From Pontibacter liquoris (GTDB lineage: Bacteria; Bacteroidota; Bacteroidia; Cytophagales; Hymenobacteraceae), in assembly GCF_022758235.1 (NCBI RefSeq), contig NZ_JALEBG010000001.1:1860001-1924000 (forward strand): DNA of 64,000 bases, written 5' to 3'. The translations under genes were made by a program, and so were the position numbers. Position 1 is the stretch's first letter. Each line of letters starts with the position of its first letter. Below are positions 27,149-35,028 of the stretch, one piece after another. The notes under the pieces were generated by a model. That model was not told the origin of the DNA. It did no database searches and worked only from the letters and a program-made list of their open reading frames with translations.

Positions 27149-27301
27149 ATGAAATCTCTTTTAGCGAAGCTTTTCCTTTTTCTTTTTGTAGTTGTTTTAA
27201 CCGCTTCCTGCCAGCAGCAGGGTACTTGCCCGGCTTATGCGCAGTATGCATTGAAAACAATGAAAAAGCCGCATTCCAAAGCGAATATGGCTCGCCGCTA
27301 A
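27149..27301 (+). CDS. Small lipoprotein, 50 residues
   Basis: The start at 27149 gives a lipoprotein signal (MKSLLAKLFLFLFVVVLTASC) and a mature part of only about 30 residues with CPAYAQYALKTMKKP and a basic end. An open frame runs upstream to 27047, but the extra 34 residues have no signal character and lie in the proposed leader. Very short lipoproteins with a CPAY or CPTY motif occur in Bacteroidota, with no known function. The gene has its own promoter and a terminator. Confidence 0.7.
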   Translation: MKSLLAKLFLFLFVVVLTASCQQQGTCPAYAQYALKTMKKPHSKANMARR

Positions 27302-27328
27302 CTTTTTACTGTCATTCTGCTAAAAAGC

Positions 27329-27365
27329 AAAGCCCTGACAATTTGGGGAAGTTCGTCAGGGCTTT
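27329..27365. terminator. Bidirectional terminator between the small lipoprotein and SDR genes
   Basis: AAAGCCCTGAC (27329-27339) pairs with GTCAGGGCTTT (27355-27365) around a 15-base loop. A TATACTT heptamer begins at the last base of the stem. Confidence 0.8.
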
Positions 27366-27388
27366 ATACTTTAACAGCAGGCATTACT

Positions 27389-28411
27389 TTAGGCGTTCTT
27401 TTTCTTTTTAGTGGCATAAGCGCCTAAAATGATCCCTCCGAGCGCCAGTGCACCGGCATAAATTTTATTCCGGTTCATGCTCAGCCAGAGTTCGGGGCTG
27501 AAATCCGCAGCTTCTGCTCCAAAGGTACCATGCGCGCCATGGTCGCCCGGGATGGGTTCCCACAGGTTATTAGGCCTGTTCGGATCTTCTGGTATATCGG
27601 TCTGCTGACCGTCAAAACCGGTTTTCGCCAGTACATAATCCGCGTACCACGGGGCGATTTTATTTCCGACAATCGCCTCAACGGTAGGGCAGCCAACAAA
27701 TATCTCGCGCCGCCCGTCTTTTGCTGCAAATAAAATAGCTTCGGCTGCAACTTCCGGCTGATAAATCTTACCCATGGGTTTAGGCTTGTTGGGAAGGCGT
27801 GTTTTCACAAAGCTGAACTGGGTCGTGTTCATGGCCGGCAGCTGCACCATACTTAACTTTACTTTGCTTTTGTCGTGCAGCAGCTCTGTTTTGAGCGAAT
27901 CAAAAAAGCCTTCTACGGCGTGTTTGGAACCACAGTAAGCCGATTGCAGCGGAATTCCCCTGTAAGCAAGCGCCGATCCGACGAGCACAATGGAACCACG
28001 GTCGCGGGGCAGCATACGCTTTAATGCTGCCAACGTGCCGTATACCTGGCCCAGGTACGTAACTTCGGTTACCCGTTTATATTCATCGGGCAGCATTTCC
28101 TTTACCGGGCTAAAGACACTGTTCATCGCATTATTCACCCAGATGTCAATCTCACCTAATTCTTCTTCAGTGCGGGCTGCCGCATTTTCCACTGCTTCCG
28201 CGTCGGCAACATCTACTAAAAAGTAAATGGCTTTGCGGCCTACAGCTTCTACTTCCTTCTTTGCTGCTTCCAAGCCTTCTTTACCGCGGGCCAGCATAGC
28301 CACGTCGTAGCCGTGTTTTGCAAAAAGGCGCACCGTAGCCCTTCCAAGTCCGGCAGAAGCACCTGTTACAACGACTACCCCCCGGCGTTGTGTTCTTTCT
28401 TGTGTATCCAT
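27389..28411 (-). CDS. Short-chain dehydrogenase/reductase with C-terminal membrane helix
   Basis: The 340-residue protein has a classical SDR domain in the first 250 residues: the NAD(P) motif TGASAGLG, NNAMNS in place of NNAG, a Ser in VGSALAY and the catalytic YCGSK. The last part is unusual: a Pro/Gly-rich segment, then a hydrophobic helix (YAGALALGGIILGAYA) and a KKKK tail, so the enzyme is probably tail-anchored in the membrane. The substrate is unknown. The gene stands alone. Confidence 0.9.
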   Translation of the reverse strand: MDTQERTQRRGVVVVTGASAGLGRATVRLFAKHGYDVAMLARGKEGLEAAKKEVEAVGRKAIYFLVDVADAEAVENAAARTEEELGEIDIWVNNAMNSVFSPVKEMLPDEYKRVTEVTYLGQVYGTLAALKRMLPRDRGSIVLVGSALAYRGIPLQSAYCGSKHAVEGFFDSLKTELLHDKSKVKLSMVQLPAMNTTQFSFVKTRLPNKPKPMGKIYQPEVAAEAILFAAKDGRREIFVGCPTVEAIVGNKIAPWYADYVLAKTGFDGQQTDIPEDPNRPNNLWEPIPGDHGAHGTFGAEAADFSPELWLSMNRNKIYAGALALGGIILGAYATKKKKNA

Positions 28412-28569
28412 GTCAGTGTTTGTTTTTCATAGTTTGCGTTGCAAATAAATTACTTGTTATGCGTACGCCTGCTTTTTGGTGTTAGTTGTAAACCCATTGA
28501 AAGCCCTGCAAAGCTGACTTTAGTTTATACCTAAAAAGCATGTTCTAAAACAATGGCTGGTAGAGCAAA

Positions 28570-28600
28570 AAGAGCTGCGCTATACTTTAGCGCAGCTCTT
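28570..28600 (-). terminator. Terminator of the 28630 gene
   Basis: A 13-base stem (28570-28582 and 28588-28600) has a 5-base loop inside the sequence CTATACTTTAG, which again contains TATACTT. On the minus strand it is followed by four T. Confidence 0.75.
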
Positions 28601-28629
28601 ATTTTACTTTCGTAATTTCTATGTAAGCG

Positions 28630-29268
28630 TTACAGGGATGTACGCGCTCCCTCGTGCTGGTGTACCAGGTAGCGGGTCAGAATATCCCAATGGATCTGCT
28701 GCATTTGTGCCCAGCCGCCTTCGGCTACCAGTGTGTTAAGGATGGCGCGGTCGCCGGCTTCTTCGCCTTGGTTGTTGATCCCTTCGTTGCGGCCCAGCTC
28801 CGAAGCGATAAGAGTAGTGCCTTGTAGCTCCACCCGGAACGTGCTGCTGGCTTCTTTACTGAAAAAATGCTTCACTTCCTGTTGGTTTTCTGCGAGCTTT
28901 GCCGGCATTTTGCTGGGGTGCACGACAAAATCGGCCATGTTCTCTTCCTCATGTACATCGGTGACCTGTACCCAGTTATCAATGCTGGTGGCCGGTAATA
29001 CGATCTCAATGTAATCGCCGATCTGTGGCTTGGTGCGACTTACTTTATTTCCCTCCGGGTCGTAGAGGGTAAAGGTTGATTCAAAACCGCTTATATTGGA
29101 CCAGTCATTCACGGCAAACAACTTCTGCTTCGCGAGTTCAAACTGCTTGCGTGCCGTTGTAGCATCCGGATATTTGGTTTCGTTGGTATAGGTTTTATCT
29201 TTGGTTTCTTCGCCCTTCAGTACCTTTACCTCTTTTTTTATCTCATCTACTATTTTCTTCAGTCCCAT
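28630..29268 (-). CDS. Conserved hypothetical cytoplasmic protein
   Basis: The 212-residue protein starts with a very lysine- and glutamate-rich helix (KKIVDEIKKEVKVLKGEE) and has no signal peptide or membrane segment. The rest looks like a beta-rich domain (DYIEIVLPATSIDNWVQVTDVH) followed by a helical C-terminus. I do not recognise a family. Its neighbours, an SDR and a phosphoesterase, give no hint. The 227-base gap upstream contains a short palindrome AGTTTA-G-TAAACT (29354-29366) that could be an operator. Confidence 0.65.
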   Translation of the reverse strand: MGLKKIVDEIKKEVKVLKGEETKDKTYTNETKYPDATTARKQFELAKQKLFAVNDWSNISGFESTFTLYDPEGNKVSRTKPQIGDYIEIVLPATSIDNWVQVTDVHEEENMADFVVHPSKMPAKLAENQQEVKHFFSKEASSTFRVELQGTTLIASELGRNEGINNQGEEAGDRAILNTLVAEGGWAQMQQIHWDILTRYLVHQHEGARTSL

Positions 29269-29495
29269 ACGTATCTCCTTTTTAGTTACCTGCTTACGTT
29301 TGGGGAGCGGCCGGCGTTGGTTTTTTCGCGCTGAAAAGCCTGCACAAGTATAAAGTTTAGTAAACTACCCGAAAAAGTTCTGAAAGGAAAGTCGGGCCCT
29401 TGGTGCAGAGTCAGGATAAGCGCTGAGCAGGGGTAAGCAGCGTTAATAGGCTTTGCGGAGCATATCGGCATATTTGTCGGGCAGCGGGCTAGCTT

Positions 29496-30062
29496 CTATT
29501 GCGCATAGCGATAGATGTATTTTCCTTCTTTCTCTTCGGGCAAGCTACGATGAAATGGCTTGTGCGTGTGTCCGAAGCACAAAATATCCGCATCAGCCTC
29601 TTTTAAAATCCGAAGCAAGCTTTTTTCATCGCGGTCTTCAAATAGGTACTCGTTTATCCGGCGGGGGCTGCCGTGTACCAGCATCAGGTTTAGCGGCCGG
29701 CCTGCTATATGAAAGCTTACCCGGATGTGGGCTGGTAGGGTTTGAAGGTAGCTGCGTTCCTGTGGCTGCACCTGTGCATTAGTATAAGCAATGGAAATAC
29801 TTCCCATGGCCTTGTCTTCATCGGTTTTATAGGCACAGCCACAGGCATCGCTTGTGTTGCCTATCCCTTCATCGTAGTTACCGGCAATAGTGGGTATGCC
29901 CCTGCGGCGCATCTCGTTTATTACTTCGTTTGGCCAGCTATTATACCCCACCAAATCGCCGAGGCAGTAAATAGCATCCGGACGGTGTAATTCCATATCG
30001 GCAAACATGGCTTGCAATGCCGGAAGATTCGCGTGTACGTCAGAGAAGAGCGCGATGGTCAT
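29496..30062 (-). CDS. Metallophosphoesterase (YfcE/MJ0936-like)
   Basis: The protein (188 residues from the ATG at 30062) has all metal-binding motifs of calcineurin-like phosphoesterases: DVHAN, GDLVGYNSWP, GNYDE (His replaced by Tyr), HGSP and GHTHKP. It would hydrolyse phosphodiesters or phosphomonoesters in the cytoplasm. The frame is open for 36 more codons upstream, but these overlap the acr3 end and do not fit the family. It lies 34 bases behind acr3 and is probably co-transcribed with the arsenic genes; a role in arsenic handling is not established. Confidence 0.88.
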   Translation of the reverse strand: MTIALFSDVHANLPALQAMFADMELHRPDAIYCLGDLVGYNSWPNEVINEMRRRGIPTIAGNYDEGIGNTSDACGCAYKTDEDKAMGSISIAYTNAQVQPQERSYLQTLPAHIRVSFHIAGRPLNLMLVHGSPRRINEYLFEDRDEKSLLRILKEADADILCFGHTHKPFHRSLPEEKEGKYIYRYAQ

Positions 30063-30096
30063 ATGGGTATTTGGGTAAAAGGTTAAACAGGGTGGA

Positions 30097-31188
30097 TTAA
30101 GGAAGTGGCGTGTTTTTTTTGGCAGTGGCAGGAAAAGGATAATATTTGCGGCGGAACCAGAAGGCCACATTCACCAGGGCGATCAGAGCAGGAACTTCAA
30201 CCAGCGGACCTACCACACCGGCAAAAGCCTGCCCTGAGTTTAAGCCAAACACCGCAATGGCTACTGCAATGGCTAGCTCGAAATTATTACCCGCCGCTGT
30301 AAATGCTACTGAGGTGGTTTCGGCATAACTGGCGCCCGCTGCCTTGCCGGCGATAAAGCTTAGCAAAAACATCAGGGCAAAGTATAAAGCCAGGGGCAAG
30401 GCGATGCGCAAAACATCCAATGGAATTTGCACGATCAATCCGCCTTTTAAACTGAACATGATCACAATGGTAAATAGCAGCGAAATAAGCGTGATAGGGG
30501 AGATAGCCGGAATGAACTTGTTCTGGTACCATGCTTCTCCTTTTAGGGGCACCAGTATAAGCCGGCTAAGTATACCAGCCGCAAATGGGATTCCTAAATA
30601 GAACGCTACACTCTCAGCGATCACGCCTATCCTGATATCTACCATCGCGCCTTCGAACCCGAACAGGGGTGGAAGTATTGTGATGAACAACCAGGCATAG
30701 AAACTGTAAATGAATACTTGAAACACACTATTCAGCGCCACAAGTCCAGCGGCATATTCCCGGCTGCCCTCTGCCAGATCATTCCATACCAGTACCATTG
30801 CAATGCATCTGGCCAGGCCAATAAGGATGAGGCCCGTCATGTATGCGGGGTAATCGTGCAGAAAGGTAATGGCAAGTATAAACATCAGCAGCGGCCCCAC
30901 CACCCAGTTGAGCACCAGCGACAGCGTGATTACTTTTACATTGCGGAACACGCGGGGAAGTAACCTATAGTTGACTTTGGCCAATGGCGGATACAACATC
31001 AGGATTAGCCCGATCGCAATGGGAATATTGGTCGTGCCACTGGAAAGCGAATGGATGTAGCCGGAACTACCGGGTATAAAATAACCAAGGCCTACGCCCA
31101 GCAGCATCGCCAGTAAGATCCAGAGTGTCAGGTAGCGGTCTAGGAAACTAAGTTCTTTGCGGTTATGCGCAGGGGTACAATGGTCCAT
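30097..31188 (-). CDS. acr3: Arsenite efflux permease, Acr3 family
   Basis: The 363-residue membrane protein has about ten helices and the Acr3 signature [16 protein letters not shown], in which Cys128 matches the cysteine essential for arsenite transport. It exports arsenite using the proton gradient. I chose the ATG at 31188 (MDHCTPAH); a start at 31215 would add nine residues. It follows arsM with a 160-base gap in which two AAGTATA/TATACTT-like elements lie. No arsenate reductase or ArsA is present in the window. Confidence 0.94.
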   Translation of the reverse strand: MDHCTPAHNRKELSFLDRYLTLWILLAMLLGVGLGYFIPGSSGYIHSLSSGTTNIPIAIGLILMLYPPLAKVNYRLLPRVFRNVKVITLSLVLNWVVGPLLMFILAITFLHDYPAYMTGLILIGLARCIAMVLVWNDLAEGSREYAAGLVALNSVFQVFIYSFYAWLFITILPPLFGFEGAMVDIRIGVIAESVAFYLGIPFAAGILSRLILVPLKGEAWYQNKFIPAISPITLISLLFTIVIMFSLKGGLIVQIPLDVLRIALPLALYFALMFLLSFIAGKAAGASYAETTSVAFTAAGNNFELAIAVAIAVFGLNSGQAFAGVVGPLVEVPALIALVNVAFWFRRKYYPFPATAKKNTPLP

Positions 31189-31348
31189 AAATGGTGTCTG
31201 TTTATATCCGGTCATGGAATCTTACCTGGCGCAGGAATCCATGACCGTGCCGAACACAGCGTTAGAAAAGGTTATAAACCGGAGCGTATACTACAAGGCC
31301 TCTGGTTACAAACCCGTTTCTTACATTTTATACTTTATAGCTTAAGAG

Positions 31349-32188
31349 TTAGCAACAGCCGGGGGCGCAGCAGGCGCCTTCCAGGGGTTTGTCGCCATAC
31401 ACCGTGATACTGAAGATGCCTGTCTCGCTTTGGCGAAACTGTTGGATACCGGCTTCATCGAGGTAGTCTTTCAGGATTTCATCCGGCACGTGAATGGCTT
31501 TTTCTTTCTGCACAGTGATGTTTTCAAACCCTGCTTCTTGGATGATGCGCAGGTAAGCTTCTTTCTGAATCGCGCCAGATACACAGCCTGCATACATTTC
31601 GCTGGCCTGCACAATGCCCTGCGGCAGCTCACCCACCAGCACAACATCCGAAATACTGAAATGGCCGCCCGGCTTCAGCACCCGGAATGTTTCCGCAAAA
31701 GCTTTTTGTTTGTCGGGAACCAGGTTCAGAACACAGTTACTGATCACCACATCTACCCGGTTAGCTGCAAGCGGCAGGTGCTCGATCTCGCCCTGGCGGA
31801 ATTCCACATTGTTAAATTGGAGCTTGTCGGCATTCTCGCGGGCTTTTGCAATCATGGCTTCCGTCATATCCACGCCAATGACCTTGCCGCTTTCGCCCAC
31901 CAAGGCACGGGCCATAAAGCAGTCGTTGCCGGCGCCCGATCCCAGGTCAAGTACGGTGTCGCCTATCTTGATTTGGGCAAACTCGGTTGGTACGCCACAG
32001 CCAAGGCCAAGGTCCGCATCCGAGTTATAGCCTTCCAACTGGGTATAATTATCAGCAAAGATGGCATAATCTACGGTGCAGCAGCCGGTGGCGCCGCAGC
32101 AGGAAGCTTCGTTCTGCGCTTTGCTCTGCAGGGCAATTTCGCTGTACTTGTCCTTTACTAATTTCTTGAGTTCTTCTGCGTTATTCAT
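31349..32188 (-). CDS. arsM: Arsenite S-adenosylmethionine methyltransferase
   Basis: ArsM methylates arsenite to mono- and dimethylated forms. The 279 residues show motif I LDLGSGAGND, and the two conserved catalytic cysteines Cys152 (SNCVLNLV) and Cys202 (AGCVSGA), 50 residues apart as in the algal enzyme. The N-terminus has two pairs of cysteines (Cys30-Cys31, Cys36-Cys37) and the protein ends in CCAPGCC, two further pairs that may hold arsenite. It lies between arsR and acr3. Confidence 0.93.
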   Translation of the reverse strand: MNNAEELKKLVKDKYSEIALQSKAQNEASCCGATGCCTVDYAIFADNYTQLEGYNSDADLGLGCGVPTEFAQIKIGDTVLDLGSGAGNDCFMARALVGESGKVIGVDMTEAMIAKARENADKLQFNNVEFRQGEIEHLPLAANRVDVVISNCVLNLVPDKQKAFAETFRVLKPGGHFSISDVVLVGELPQGIVQASEMYAGCVSGAIQKEAYLRIIQEAGFENITVQKEKAIHVPDEILKDYLDEAGIQQFRQSETGIFSITVYGDKPLEGACCAPGCC

Positions 32189-32242
32189 AAAATTTACCTT
32201 TTTAAGATTATCGGTATATTACGATCAATTAAAACAAATTTT

Positions 32243-32575
32243 TTAGCAGCAGGAGGCGGTGCAGGAAGTATAGCTGCTGAACATGACCTGCAGCAGGTGC
32301 TGGGCATGGCGCCAGGCCTTTTCGTCGATACAATAGCAAATCTTTTTACCATCAATATCCCCTTTGATCAAGCCCGCTTCCTTTAATTCTTTCAGATGCT
32401 GCGATACCGTGGATTGCGAAAGGGGGAGCTCATCTACCAGATCGCCGCATATGCAGCTGTTACGCTCCAGCAAAACATGAAGTATGGCGATGCGCGCCGG
32501 GTGGCCCAGCGCTTTGGCATACCTTGCCAGGGTGAGGTCGGCGGGTGTAAATACGGCTTCTTTTGTAGCGCCCAT
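32243..32575 (-). CDS. arsR: ArsR-family arsenic-responsive repressor
   Basis: The 110-residue winged-helix repressor has the ArsR/SmtB fold, with Cys41-x-Cys43 in NSCICGDLV (the position of the classical CVC metal site) next to the recognition helix [13 protein letters not shown]. The last six residues contain three more cysteines (Cys105, Cys109, Cys110), which could complete the arsenite site. I chose the ATG at 32575, since the longer frame to 32650 reads through the operator and promoter. Release from the palindrome at 32591-32612 would switch on arsR-arsM-acr3. Confidence 0.93.
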   Translation of the reverse strand: MGATKEAVFTPADLTLARYAKALGHPARIAILHVLLERNSCICGDLVDELPLSQSTVSQHLKELKEAGLIKGDIDGKKICYCIDEKAWRHAQHLLQVMFSSYTSCTASCC

Positions 32576-32590
32576 GAAGGTTAGTTCTTT

Positions 32591-32612
32591 ATCATCGTAA
32601 TTATACGATGAT
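32591..32612. promoter_or_regulatory. ArsR operator palindrome
   Basis: ATCATCGTA (32591-32599) and TACGATGAT (32604-32612) form a perfect 9-base inverted repeat with a 4-base centre. It begins 16 bases upstream of the arsR start and covers the proposed -10 box, the usual place for an ArsR operator. Confidence 0.75.
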
Positions 32613-32628
32613 AAAAATAAAAAGTCAA
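32600..32628 (-). promoter_or_regulatory. Promoter of the ars operon, E. coli-like
   Basis: On the minus strand, TTGACT (complement of 32623-32628), a 17-base spacer and TATAAT (complement of 32600-32605) give a close match to the classical sigma-70 promoter rather than to the Bacteroidota form. It overlaps the operator. A transcript would start near 32594, leaving a leader of about 18 bases. Confidence 0.6.
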
Positions 32629-32683
32629 GTATACATAAGTTTTTTAGCACAGTTTATACTTAACTGGGACTATCCCTGTGCGG

Positions 32684-34513
32684 TCAGGTAACGGTTGCTC
32701 TTGCCGGATCCGAGAGGTTGTCGTTGAGCTGGAGCGCTGCGCTGATCAGGGCAAGGTGCGTAAAAGCCTGCGGAAAATTACCTAGCAGCTCGCCCTGTAG
32801 CCCGATCTGCTCCGAATAAAGGCCTAAGTGATTGGCATAGCCCAGCATTTTTTCGAATTGCAGCCGTGCCTCCACATCGAACCCTGCTTTGGCAAGATTT
32901 TCAATATACCAGAACGAGCAGATGCTGAACGTGCCTTCTAAACCGTCGAGCCCATCGGTAGCGCCCGAGCCGAGATTGTACCGGTATACCAGCGTGTCCG
33001 TGACGAGATACTTTTCGATGGCTTTAAGGGTTGCTTGCCAGCGGGGCTCGGCCGGGCTGAACATCCGCACCAGTGGCATCATGAGTACCGAGGCATCCAG
33101 CACATCGGCCCCTTTCGATTGCACAAACGATTGCAGTTCCTCGTTCCAGTAGTTGTTATAGATCTCCTTGTAAATCTCGTTGCGGGTCTGCAGCCATTTT
33201 TCCAGGGGAGCAGGGAAAGAGCGGCTCTCGGCAATTTTTATACCTCTGTCCAGTGCAACCCACGCCATCACTTTCGAATAAAGAAAATCTTTTTTCTCGT
33301 CGCGCACCTCCCAGATGCCGTGGTCATTATCCTGCCAGTGGTCTACCACATAATCCACGAAAAGGCTAACATATTTCCAGAACTCATAGGTTATAGGGCC
33401 ACCATGCTTGTTGAAGAGGAACAGTGTATCGATCAGCTCACCGTAAATATCGAGCTGAAACTGTTTGTACGCGTCGTTGCCGATACGTACAGGGGCCGAG
33501 TTCATATAGCCGGAGAGGCTCTCCAGGTCATACTCTGCCAGTTGCTTCTGGCCATCTACCGCATACATGAGTTGTAATTCTTCCGCCTCCTTCAGATCAA
33601 GGCAGCGCTGCATAAGCCATTCCAGAAATTGGGTTGCTTCTCCCATAAACCCAAGCTTGAGAAAAGCATACATGGTAAAGGCGGTATCCCGTATCCAGGT
33701 ATAACGGTAATCCCAGTTACGCACACCCCCAATTAACTCGGGCAAGCCAAAGGTAGCGGCTGCAATAGTGGAGCCATACTCCCGTGAGGTAAGCAGTTTG
33801 AGTGTGATGGCGGAGCGCAGCACCATATCGCGCCAGCGCCCATTATATGTGCACTGCCCGATCCACTCGCGCCAGAAAGCAACCGTATGTTTAAAGGATT
33901 TGTCGATATAATGGACCAGGTCAGAGCGATCAAAACTGGTTTCTTCCTGTGGGACAGCCTCGATCACAAAGTGCGCTTTATTGCCCTGCTCCAGGTCCCA
34001 CTCTCCGTAGAGGTCTCCGTTCTGCTCCTGTGTTTTCTGATCTGTAATAAACCGGAACTGCACGCCATCTGTGCCTTTGCTCCGGAAAAAGGAGGTGCCA
34101 TCTTCCCGCACCAGCTCATGCGGTGCGCGGGCATAGTCGAAGCGGGGTTTGCAAGCCATTTTAAACCGGATCTTTCCTTTGATCACCTTAATCGAACGCA
34201 CCACCGCACAATTTCCCCCTTTCTGCTTCATGGGCATAAAGTCGGTGAGTTCGGCAATGCCATCCGGCGTAAAGAAACGGGTAAGCAGAATGCCTGTGTC
34301 AGGCAGGTAGAGCTGCTTGAATTTCGTGTTGGGGTTGGTTGGCTGCAGTTGCCAGTATCCGCCTTTGTCTTTGTCCAGCAAGGCGGCAAAAATAGTAGGG
34401 GAGTCGAAGCGGGTAAAAGGCAGGTAATCAATAGAGCCCGCCAGCGATACCAGGGCGGTGGTATGCATGTTGCCGATCAGGCCATAATCAGCAATGGGAA
34501 GGTATTCTTTCAT
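32684..34513 (-). CDS. Glycoside hydrolase family 15 protein (glucoamylase or trehalase-like)
   Basis: From the ATG at 34513 the protein has 609 residues and opens with YLPIADYGLIGNMHTTALVS and GSIDYLPFTRFDSPTIFAALLD, as bacterial GH15 proteins do. The catalytic (alpha/alpha)6 barrel follows, with NWDYRYTWIRDTAF and the C-terminal LEGTFSICSFWY, where the general acid/base glutamates lie. No signal peptide is seen, so the enzyme acts in the cytoplasm, perhaps on trehalose or glycogen-derived oligosaccharides. The frame stays open 115 more codons to an ATG at 34858; those residues do not resemble GH15. Confidence 0.9.
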   Translation of the reverse strand: MKEYLPIADYGLIGNMHTTALVSLAGSIDYLPFTRFDSPTIFAALLDKDKGGYWQLQPTNPNTKFKQLYLPDTGILLTRFFTPDGIAELTDFMPMKQKGGNCAVVRSIKVIKGKIRFKMACKPRFDYARAPHELVREDGTSFFRSKGTDGVQFRFITDQKTQEQNGDLYGEWDLEQGNKAHFVIEAVPQEETSFDRSDLVHYIDKSFKHTVAFWREWIGQCTYNGRWRDMVLRSAITLKLLTSREYGSTIAAATFGLPELIGGVRNWDYRYTWIRDTAFTMYAFLKLGFMGEATQFLEWLMQRCLDLKEAEELQLMYAVDGQKQLAEYDLESLSGYMNSAPVRIGNDAYKQFQLDIYGELIDTLFLFNKHGGPITYEFWKYVSLFVDYVVDHWQDNDHGIWEVRDEKKDFLYSKVMAWVALDRGIKIAESRSFPAPLEKWLQTRNEIYKEIYNNYWNEELQSFVQSKGADVLDASVLMMPLVRMFSPAEPRWQATLKAIEKYLVTDTLVYRYNLGSGATDGLDGLEGTFSICSFWYIENLAKAGFDVEARLQFEKMLGYANHLGLYSEQIGLQGELLGNFPQAFTHLALISAALQLNDNLSDPARATVT

Positions 34514-35028
34514 AGGATACGAGGTTGTTATACCTGCTAACGAAGCTGTTGAAAGTCTGTTTAGGAGAAAGGCCGCCCGGCGATTATTTCTGATCAGAAG
34601 TACAGCCCTGCTTATTAATCCCAATATGGATTTCCGGTAAGTGTATTCATGCTCCCTGCCAGCTCCCGTTTGATTAACCCAAGTTACCAATGCTGCCTCC
34701 ATTTCAGCAGCCCTCAGACCGCTATACAAAAAAGAGATCGACTGGCAAATGGTACTGTGAGGCATCACATGCACCTTTTTCAGAAAAGTGGTCCTTATAA
34801 GTTGTTCTAAATCCTGCAATTGCGGTTTTTTCATGCAGTTAAGGGTTATCAAATGCATACCTGGCGCGTATATAAAACTGGCTTATAGCTGCCGCAACTA
34901 ATTATTGCCTGTTTCCAGGTTCATGTCTTATCACCAGCAGGAGAAGGGAACAAGGCGAGCAAACCCCAAGAATAGATTTTGAATGCTTTTGATCACAGTC
35001 CGCTATACTTTAACCTTAACGAATTTAT

